Source: Glaciozyma antarctica PI12
Lineage: Eukaryota; Basidiomycota; Microbotryomycetes; Kriegeriales; Camptobasidiaceae
Assembly (NCBI GenBank): GCA_002917775.1
Contig: KZ627148.1
Span: forward strand, 334,030 to 398,029
DNA length: 64,000 nt
Direction: 5' to 3'
Positions 56,310 through 64,000 of this stretch are shown here, one piece after another. The position numbers were made by a program, and so were the translations under genes. How positions within the stretch are numbered: the stretch's first letter is position 1; every line of letters starts with the position of its first letter. The notes beneath the pieces were generated by a model. It made no database searches. It had not been told where the DNA came from and saw only the letters and a program-made list of their open reading frames with translations.

Positions 56310-56820
56310 GTTTGAAGTGTGGAGTGGGTGGTGGAGTGGGTGTTCGAATTGAGTGAGGAGCGTGTGGTAGGAGGAAGAGAGGCGAAATGCCCAAGTCCCG
56401 CACCTAGAGGAGCGCTCTGAGTGACGCGCGGAGAGAGATCGAAACTTGGGACGGTCACTCCCTCTCCTCCCGGTCTCAATACGTACGCGCTAAATAGAGT
56501 CTGATCCACCTCGTCGGTCTCGACGCTGACCCCGTCGAACAAACGAGACCGAACGAGGAGGGGACGGGTTCGCGGCCCCTGCCCCTGTCCTGTGCTCTTC
56601 TTGAGCTTGCGGACGGCATTGTACCGCCAGGCGCGAAACCGAAGCCACACAACGCTCAGATGCTTCGTGTTTGCTCGACCTTGTGTCTGCAAAGCGTCTG
56701 TTCAGACTCGAAATCCTGCGACCAAGCCGAATCTCTCTCGCCTCTCTGGAGCTGTCCGACGCGAAACCAGCTCCATTCGCAGCTACAGCACTTCTTCCGT
56801 CGAGCTCTTCGACTTGCGCT
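56310..56820. other. Intergenic region, no gene seen
   Basis: About 510 bp between the Fpg stop and the DUF4267-like gene's start, both on the minus strand; presumed promoter of the latter. No supported gene. Confidence 0.45.
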
Positions 56821-58342
56821 TCACAGTGCCTTCCTCGGTTTGAACTTTGCCGGTCCTGGTGATTTCGTCGGCGAGACGAGAGCTTCCGGCAGCTTGAACG
56901 TCGGCAGCGAGGGAGGATCTACGTTCTTGCTCCGTTTAAAGTACGGCGAAGCCTACACATCTGCATCAGTCCTCAGCGACCCGAGCGAGACGAGGGAACG
57001 CACGACCTTCTCCTCCTCCTTCACCTCGTGCTCCTCCTCCTCCTCAGCCTTCCGCTTCCGCTTCCCCCTCTTCTCCGCTCGCACCTTCTTCTTCTCCTCC
57101 AACTCCTCCCTCATCCCCTCTGGCAATTTCTGCACCTCCTCGACCACCGCACTCGTCCTCCCTCCCACCGACACAAACGTAATCTTCGTCTTCTCCCCCG
57201 AAGGCTACAACCTCATCAGTCCCGCCCTCACAAACATGGAGAAGGACGCACGAGGATAAAGTCGTTCCCGCCTTTCTTTCCTTTCCCCCATCGCGCGGAG
57301 AAGAGCCAGTCTTTCGGGAAGAGGTCGGCGTTGGCGTTCGCTTCGCACGCGAGACGAGTAATGTCGTGGATCTGGAAATGGAGAGTGGCGATCTGGGACG
57401 CTGTGAGAGCTGAAGCGGGGTGAGAGGGGTGGAGATGGGATTGGTACATGATCTCGTCGACCATCCAGTTCCCTATCCCGCTTATCGGCTGCGAGCGAGT
57501 TAGTGGAAGCGAGGTGCGGGGCGAGAGAGTGCGCACGCCGTTTTGATCGAGCAGGACGGCTTTGATGGGAGCGTTGCGCTTCTCCAGAGCCTTTGCGAGG
57601 ACTTCGATCGACGGCATCTCGAGTAGAGCATCCGCGCCTGCACGAAGCGAATCAGTCCTCGCACGAACCAACAGGGCAGGAACGTACCGAGCAAGCTCAG
57701 CGGCGGGACCTCCTCAGGCGACTCCGCATCTGCCATCTTAATCCTCCCCAACCTCCTCGCATCGCTGAACGCCCATTCGCCTACCTCGGCGCCCGTATCG
57801 TCGGTGAATGTGATCGACGCTTTCATGTACTTTGGCGGCCAGATATCGGCGTCGCTCTTCGCGCGAGGAACGCGGTAGGTGGGTGCAGCGGTGCCGTTGA
57901 TTTGAGAGGTGCCGGACATGCCGAAGTGGAAGATGGGATGGGGAGGAGAGGAGAGGATCATCTGCGTTTCTTCGAGTCAGGTGGGAGCGAGGGGAGAGGT
58001 GGAGAGACGGACGTAGAAGTTCTTGCCTTTGCGCTTGATCTCCTTGACGAGTTTTCCTTCCAGGCTCGTCGCCTGCAAGGGAGTCAGCATACCGCACTCG
58101 AGGACTGCACGATCTCAGCGAGTCCTCGGAGATCTGGAGGAACGTACGAACGCCACATGAGTGACCCCGCTGAACACGATCGTGTCCTCGTTGGTCACTA
58201 CTCGCGAGATGGTCTTGCCTTTTGCCAGCCTGCGAAGAAGCGTGCAAGACATTCAGATCGAAGGGATTGATGATCGAATGAGCAGAGGGACCTACGTTTC
58301 TAGTTGACGGCGAGCGCGCTCGACCTCTGGAAGCTCGGGCAT
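56821..58342 (-). CDS. Fpg/MutM-type formamidopyrimidine-DNA glycosylase, zinc-less
   Basis: Base-excision repair enzyme that removes oxidised purines by a bifunctional glycosylase/beta-delta-lyase reaction. The ATG at 58342 begins MPELPEVERARRQLE: Pro2 is the catalytic nucleophile and Glu3 the general acid. Further landmarks: TISRVVTNEDTIVFSGVTHV, GKLVKEIKRKGKNFY, FHFGMSGTSQI and RRLGRIKMAD, then the helix-two-turn-helix PISGIGNWMVDEIMYQSHLH and LFSARWGKG. The bacterial C4 zinc finger is absent and replaced by a tail rich in Lys and Glu (RAEKRGKRKRKAEEEEHE), as in plant and fungal Fpg (zinc-less finger). Stop at 56821-56823. About nine introns. The basic tail could direct it to the nucleus. 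Confidence 0.92.
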
Positions 58343-58972
58343 AGGGACTGGTGTGGGTCGTTGACGATGGGAGAGGCGAGAGCGCGTCGAGCCTTGAAGC
58401 TGGGGAGCAGGCAGATCCGATGGAATCGGCGTCCGATGAGTAGCCTTGCGCGAGAGTAGAGCGGACTGGGAGCTGCTGCTGGGCTGCAAGCTGGTCAAGA
58501 GCTCGAAACGGCAGAGGAGCGCGGAGCAGGTGCAGGGGACGAGGTCAACCGGCCGTGGGCGCGGAGCCGAGCTGACGCGCAGTCAGGCCACCTCTCTTCT
58601 CCTCCTCCCTCACCTTCCACCCTCCACTTCCCTCTCGTTCTTCTCTCCCAGGACACCCTCAAGCCCTTCCGTTCTACCCCGAGGTAAGTCCGATTCGAGT
58701 GCTTCAAGAGGCGGGCCCAAAAGAGGCGGGCATCGTGTGGAGAGGCGTGGTCGCCTCGAGCGATGGCGTTGGTTCGGAGGAGGACGAGCGCAGTCAAGCA
58801 CGACTGTACACCCTATCGGCGCCTTACCGCAGGAGATGCGCCGCTTGCGAACTCGTACTTGACACCAACCCGTCCCCTCGGCCTCAGGCACTGACTTGCG
58901 TTCAGCTCTTCCTTCTCAACAGGCACCACATCCCTACGAGCACAACCCCACCTCTCCTCCCGCATTTCGGCA
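58343..58972. other. Divergent intergenic region (Fpg / unknown gene)
   Basis: About 630 bp carrying both promoters. No supported gene. Open frames on the plus strand from 58446 and 58699 run through without domains. Confidence 0.45.
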
Positions 58973-60086
58973 ATGGCGTCGACGCGCACCCAAGTCTCGT
59001 ACCTCTCCCCGACACTTTCCCATCAGCCTCCTTCAGCAGGCCGCAAGCTCCGCAAAGAAGAGCGTGACCGCGGTGGGAACGTCTTGCCGAGTGGGAGCGG
59101 GACGGGGTACGGTCAGACGAACGGGAATGGTCTCGTGGCGAACGGGACGGGATATGGACGACAGGAGGGAGCGCCGAGGCATCATCACCTTGCTCCGCGC
59201 TTGCAAGCCACCTTGGCTCAGGCTAAGCAACGGCATGGGAGGAAAAGCGACGATATCTCGAGGAGGAACATGGTTATCGACGAGGAGGGTGTCGCTCACG
59301 ACTCCGAGTGTGAGTCTTGCTGTTTCCGCAGGGAGGATGGCGGGGAGCTGATCCGGCCCTGGCTTCCGTTCCTCAGACGTCCAGTTTCGTGCGGCTACGC
59401 CAGTTCACCTCCATGCACGTCGGCATCAAGCCGTTCCCAACGACGACGATTCAGCTTCTTCCTCCTCGGCCTCTTCCTCCTCCACCACCGGTAGCGGATT
59501 CCCCTCCTCCCCCTACACCTACCAGTCCACGCACCGCACCGCCTCTACCCATCACTACGCCAAGCCACTAGGAACGACAGCTTCCGCCATCCCAGGCTAC
59601 CTCGGTACGACACCTCGGCGTTCCAGCATCGATTACCCCAGTTCCTCCCTCGCCGTCCCGCGCGCTCCCAGTCCCCGACGTTCGAGCGCCGAATACGAGC
59701 GACCAGCGTACGGCGCCAAAGCCAGCTCCAAGTCCCGCCACGCTCCCCCTCCCGCCCAATTCACCACCTCGTCGTACCAACCCCCTGCACCGGCGTTCCA
59801 GCCCCGCGCGATGGACTACGGCGCCTCCCTTCGACTCCCCACCGCCCGCGCTATGAGCTCCGATACGAACTCCCTCACTGAATCGGCGGCGAGGATGGCG
59901 CTGGGGGATACCGGGGGGTCGGGGTACAATCAGTATGCGTCGACGAGGCCGCCGCAGTTGGATGGGAGCGCGCTCGATGCCGGCGTGCATGGGATGAAGA
60001 GGAGTTGGGACGGGTTCAAGCTCGAAGTCAAGTTTGGGGCGCACAAGGTGTCGAAGAAGATCTCGAGGAAGATTACGAACCTTTAG
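58973..60086 (+). CDS. Disordered protein of unknown function
   Basis: No recognised domain. The ATG at 58973 gives MASTRTQVSYLSPTLSHQPP; the N-terminal exon includes LAPRLQATLAQAKQRHGRK and RRNMVIDEEGVAHDSEY. One intron (59311-59379, donor GTGAGT, branch GCTGAT) joins this to VQFRAATPVHLHARRHQAV. A Ser/Tyr/Pro-rich middle with two repeats of the type PRRSS(I/A)(D/E)Y follows. The C-terminus is more ordered and basic: MKRSWDGFKLEVKFGAHKVS, then KKISRKITNL, which could be a membrane- or lipid-binding amphipathic helix. Stop at 60084-60086. Function unknown. Confidence 0.7.
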
Positions 60087-60559
60087 GCCGACGACGAGCT
60101 TCGTCTAGCGGGCCGAGGAGGGAGACGCGAGGACCTCGAGATGGACGGACGACTTTACACTCCCTCCCGTACGCACACCCTTCATTCCAGGAGAAACTCA
60201 ACACCCCCTCCCACCCTCCTCCCCTTTCCCTCCCCTCGCCTTTCCGCACCGGACTCCCTCCCCTCCCCTTTGTCTGCCTCATATCGCAGCAACGCCACAC
60301 CTTGTATACTTCCCCATTGCTCTCCTCGTTTTCGTATCAACCGCATTATATCCCCCGTCTGCCCGCCTTCACACGCCTAGCATACCTCCATACCCCAGTT
60401 GCTCCGAATTCGAATCGACATATCGTTCTCTTGTGATTCTCTCCCTCTGCTTTGCACAAACATATCTGCTTCTCGTTCTCCGCCGCTCGTCTTCTCCGCA
60501 CGCCGTTTCCCGACGTCCCTCGACATCGCAGCTCACCTCGCTCCCCTTCGTCCTCCCGC
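60087..60559. other. Intergenic, convergent 3' ends
   Basis: Pyrimidine-rich gap between the unknown plus-strand gene and the methyltransferase gene. No gene seen; presumed 3' UTRs. Confidence 0.45.
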
Positions 60560-61450
60560 TCATCGCTTCTTCCCCCCCAACCACTTCAATTTCCACACTT
60601 CCACCCCCTCCCAATCCTCCTCCTCCCACCCCATTCCCCTCACCAACTTCTCCAACCTCCCTCTCTCCACTTTCGCGCACTTGAACTCCTCTCTTGCGCT
60701 CTCCATGAACTCGTTGATGAGTTGCGGGTCTCGGACTTCGAGAGCGAGGTATATTGGAGCTGAGGGGGAGAGGGAGGAGAGGGTGGAGAGGGTGCGAAGG
60801 AGGGGAGTGGAGAGAGTGGGGGAGTAGATCGAGTCGGTTGTGAGAATGAGGTCGAAGGGCGGTTGGAGGGATGGTTGAGGGGAAGAAGGGGAGGGTGAGG
60901 GGGACGGGGTGATGGAGGAGGAGGTCCAGTCCCAGGCTGAGGGAGGGGAGAACCAGTCGAGTGAACGAGCTTCGAGGAGTGGCGCGGAGAGTGCGGTGGA
61001 GCGGTTTGCGGAGAGGTTGGACTGGAGGATCCCGTTCGCTACGAGGGGGATATCGGTTGCGACGACGTCGTAGCCCATTTCGTGGAGCGAGAGCGAGAGG
61101 AGACCTGTAGCGAGTGAGGAGGAGCGAGAGGACGGAGAGGGGGGTACGGACCGGTGCCTGCGCCGATTTCAATCGCTCTGTAGCGCTGCTTGACGCCTTT
61201 GACAATCTTGTACGGCTTCTGGGACTTGAGCAGCTCGTGCAGGTATATGGAGAGGATCTGCGAGGAGAGAAGGGTGAGCCAGCGTCAGCGAGGGCGCACA
61301 GAAACGTACCTGCGCTCCGAGCCAGACTGTCGTTCCGGTAGTATCCCCAGCAGAGTCATCCTGAGCGATCGTCACTCGTCGGTTTGTCGGCCAGAGCTCG
61401 TAGTCAAGGAGAGGAACATTTTTCGTCTGGTGCGTAGGAAGAGGAGGCAT
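60560..61450 (-). CDS. METTL21/EFM-type protein-lysine methyltransferase
   Basis: Class I S-adenosylmethionine-dependent methyltransferase, likely acting on a protein lysine (family members modify elongation factors and chaperones). The ATG at 61450 begins MPPLPTHQTKNVPLLDYELW. Then come RVTIAQDDSAGDTTGTTVWL, GAQILSIYLHELLKSQ, motif I AIEIGAGTGLLSLSLHEMG, YDVVATDIP, and the family signature ILTTDSIYSPTLSTPLLRTL, followed by LALEVRDPQLINEFMESA. It ends VWKLKWLGGKKR with TGA at 60560-60562. Three introns; one falls inside the motif I codons (GAGT|G). The exact substrate is not predictable. The length, about 260 residues, is typical. Confidence 0.82.
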
Positions 61451-61886
61451 GCACCGGCGAGACGCAGGGAGCAGGGGGACAGAAAGTCTTTCGAAGACTG
61501 GTGGACCTGGTCGTCTGTCGCGCAAGTTGAGGAGGGGAGGAAACTAGGGGAGGGAAAGAGGAGAGCAAAGCAACAGCGTCGCTTAGAGGTCGCTTCGCAC
61601 CTTTCTAAAAGGGACCAATCTCCCTCGAGGTCAGGTCAGCACAAGTGCTCATCAAGACGTGTTGAGCTCTCAAAATGGAGCAGAAAATGTTTGCGAAGCG
61701 CAAGAGCGAAATCATCTTGCATAGGTCTGTAGATTCTCCTCCGCGGACGATCCCCCAAACAGCTCCTCCATCATCTCCTCCACACCCCTCGCTGGTCGTC
61801 CCAAAATCTCTTCTATCTCTCCGTGGACGTTGGCAATCTTGCGATTGGTTGCGAGCGACGTACTCGTCGGTGGAAACGATTCGTAG

Positions 61887-61924
61887 TTTAACAGGACGAG
61901 AGAGATTTAACAGGACGAGAGAGA
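61887..61924 (+). repeat. 19-bp perfect tandem duplication
   Basis: Two identical 19-bp copies, 61887-61905 and 61906-61924, each beginning TTTAACAGG. They lie in the 3' coding part of the NmrA-like gene. The duplication is not a multiple of three. Confidence 0.95.
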
Positions 61925-62622
61925 TGGCGACTTGAGGAGAGGGTGATAGCCCGAGGACCTGTCAGCAGGATCGTGCGATTCACGAATTCGTCGGCCTGGA
62001 AGCACCATCGTCAGTCTCCTGAGCGTTCAGAAGGACAGCCACGCACCCTCGCTAGAATACGAGCAGTAGCTTCCCCCACATCATCCCTCGAGACCCACGC
62101 CACTCCCCCATCGCCAGGAACGACTACCTCGCTCCCGTTCTCCAGCGAGAGGAACCCCGCGTACAGACTCCAGCTCTCCGCATAGATCCCCTCCCGAATA
62201 ATGATCCACTCCAGTCCCGAGGCCTTGAGGTACGCCTCTGTCGCCAGGTGCGCCCTCATCACCTCGGTAACACTGTCATCCGCCAAGCCTCCGAACGCCA
62301 GAGAAGTGTAGACGACGCGCTTCACACCGGCAGCTTTGCAGCCATCGATGGCGTTCCTGTGGGCGTTGACTCGTTCGTCAAAGGCGATGGAAGGGTACGA
62401 GACGAGGAAGAGAGTGTCGGCGCCGGCGAACGCGGCGCGGAGGGAGGTGGGGTGGGTGAGGTCGCCTCGCCGAGTTTCGATAGACGTAGAAGGGGCGGCG
62501 GAGGGGTTGTGGAGGGAGATGATGAGGGAGGTGGGAGGGAGGAGTTTGAGGCGGAGGAGGTGGGAGAGGACGGAGGCACCAAGGCCACCTGTAGAGCCGG
62601 TGAGAACGAGTTTGCCTGCCAT
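61888..62622 (-). CDS. NmrA-like NAD(P)-binding protein with disrupted C-terminal part
   Basis: Atypical SDR of the NmrA/quinone-oxidoreductase-2 type. From the ATG at 62622: MAGKLVLTGSTGGLGASVLS (GxxGxxG fold), RRGDLTHPTSLRAAFAGADT, LFLVSYPS, VKRVVYTSLAFGG, AHLATEAYLKASGLEWIIIR, VSRDDVGEATARILA and, after an intron, ADEFVNRTILLTGPRAITLS. The literal frame then stops at 61888-61890 inside a 19-bp tandem duplication. Conserved-looking coding sequence continues past it in other frames (IVSTDEYVARN, then VHGEIEEILGRPARGVEEMM) to a possible ancestral stop at 61712. So the gene is either freshly damaged or mis-assembled. Catalytic function is unknown. Confidence 0.75.
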
Positions 62623-63051
62623 GACTGAGGAGCTGTACTTGGCAGTGGCTACTCGACGATCGGAGGGTGGAGGAGGAAGAGGGAAAGGTGGGAAAGAGCC
62701 GAGGACCTTGGAGGAATGCCCCTCTCTCCGCTCGTTATTCACTCTCTTCACTTTCTTCCTAGCAGCTCATACGGAGCCGCAATAAGCTCCATCTCGCTCC
62801 CTCCTTCAGCATGCTTCAGTCCAGCTTTCGAAGCACAGTCACCGCTCAGAGCTTCTAGCAACGGCGGGCCATGCCAGGGTTCGCTAGTGGAGCTGGCGCC
62901 CCTCTCGTCGCAAGCAGACCAGGCGAGGACCACGAGTGTCGAGCGAGCAAACAAGCAGCTTCGCAGTATGGAAGAGCACCCCCGCACGAGCAGAGAAGCG
63001 ACCGAGATGATGTGACAACCGGCTTCTCGATTCCTTCAAAATCGACAAGCT
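62623..63051. other. Intergenic region, no gene seen
   Basis: About 430 bp between the NmrA-like gene's start and the CCT4 stop, both on the minus strand. Presumed promoter of the NmrA-like gene. Confidence 0.45.
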
Positions 63052-64000
63052 CTAACGCGTAGGATGGTAGCTGTTGCAAGCCGTCAGTATGCTCCACAGA
63101 AGCTAGCGAGGAGAAAACGCACTCGTCGATTCGGAGCAAAAGTCCCACCGTCTCGGTCGCCAACTCGATCGCGCTTGTTGAGACGAGCAAAGGCTGCAGC
63201 ACGTTCTCCTCCAAGATGTTGCTGATGACACCCTGTTGCCGTTCCGTATCAGCAAGGTCCCCGTAGCCCAGGGCGCAACGACTCACCTTGCGAACGTTGA
63301 TACCAGCACTGCGCTCTCCGAGAGCGTGTCGGTTCCTCAGCTCGGTGACCATGGCGATGGGGTTGAGACCGGCGTTCTCGGCAAGAGTGGTAGGGATGAC
63401 CTCGAGCGCCTCGGCGTAGGCGGCGAAGCAGTATGCCTCCATCCCCTTGAGCGTCTGCGAGTACTGCGAAAGAAGGCGCGAGACGTGAATCTCGGGCGCA
63501 CCTCCTCCTGCGATAAGCGCACTGTCGACGTAGATTCAGTACCGGCTCAACGAAAAGGAGAGAGAAGGAACGCACCGCTTCTTGACGAGACACCGCACCA
63601 CGCAGAGCGCATCGTGAAGACTCCTCTCCGACTCCTCCAAGACCAACGAGTTGGCTCCCGTGCAGAGCACGCTGACCGTCTTGCCGCTCGGGTTCTTGAT
63701 CCCACTAATCTTGACGACCTTGGCTCCGTTCTTAGAAATCTCCTCGACGAGATCCGCCTCTCCGAGCTTGTCGGCCGTCATCTGCTCGACGTCCGAGATG
63801 GGCTTGCAGCCGAGCGAGCGCGCGAGGAACTCGATCTCGTCCCGCTCGACGTCGCGCACGGCGAGGATCTTGAGCTTCTGGAGGTAGGCGAGGGAGAGTT
63901 CGTTGGTCGCGTCGCGGAGGATCGACTTTTGGATCAAAAGGACGTTGCAGCCCGACTTCTTGATCGCCTTGCAGAGGTTGAGGATGTAGACGCGCTCCTC
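63052..64000 (-). CDS. CCT4: CCT4, TRiC chaperonin delta subunit, 5' partial
   Basis: Subunit of the cytosolic group II chaperonin that folds actin and tubulin. The visible C-terminal half reads [88 protein letters not shown], then [80 protein letters not shown] and [11 protein letters not shown] last tiny exon gives DDYHPTR and TAG at 63052-63054. AENAGLNP and GGGAPE are chaperonin hallmarks, and the delta subunit fits best overall. Introns of about 50 bp separate the exons. The N-terminal half and the start lie beyond base 64000. Confidence 0.94.

Overview
This 64 kb window is nuclear DNA from a GC-rich, intron-dense basidiomycete yeast. A red yeast of the Sporidiobolales (Rhodotorula/Rhodosporidium/Sporobolomyces type) is my inference, from the short introns (mostly about 45-80 bp, donors GTACGT/GTGCGT/GTGAGT, a GCTGAC/GCTAAC-like branch site 12-25 bases before the AG), the C-ending codons and the protein types. 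I see no transposon, virus relic, tRNA, rRNA or CRISPR. About 30 protein genes fill the window, on both strands and often only 50-600 bp apart.

Layout, left to right. 0-24 kb: an insulinase-type protease (5' end outside the window), an F-box/LRR protein, CKS1, a two-PHD Rco1-like chromatin protein, COG1, the splicing factor Prp45/SNW1, a STRAP-like WD40 protein, a TilS-like tRNA(Ile)-lysidine synthetase facing a mitochondrial methionyl-tRNA synthetase, and a single-pass membrane protein. 25-36 kb: a conserved hypothetical, a YTH-domain RNA reader, an acidic Ser-rich protein, a secreted CAP/PR-1 protein and an Aha1-type Hsp90 co-chaperone with an added C-terminal membrane segment. 37-54 kb: a hybrid histidine kinase, a DNAJC9-like J protein, Nur1, an Ayr1-like SDR, a small four-helix membrane protein, a zinc alcohol dehydrogenase broken by a run of N, a DUF1776 protein and a MetX-family O-acetyltransferase. 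54-64 kb: a small unknown protein, a DUF4267-like membrane protein, a zinc-less Fpg DNA glycosylase, an unknown protein, a protein-lysine methyltransferase, an NmrA-like protein with a disrupted end, and CCT4 (5' end outside).

The most interesting points are these. (1) The TilS-like gene and the mitochondrial MetRS share a promoter of about 130 bp or less. Both enzymes act on CAU-anticodon tRNAs, one giving them isoleucine identity and the other charging them with methionine. (2) Two neighbouring genes have their start codon at a splice junction; in one the ATG exists only after splicing. (3) There are exons of 11, 12, 15 and 16 nt and one GC-AG intron. (4) Aha1 appears tail-anchored.

A caution on quality: several clearly conserved genes (MetRS, CAP, DNAJC9, ADH, MetX, NmrA) change reading frame at homopolymers, short repeats or beside the N gap. 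Most of this looks like draft-assembly error rather than biology. Gene ends and exon joins were read by eye from splice signals and protein-family knowledge and were not computed.
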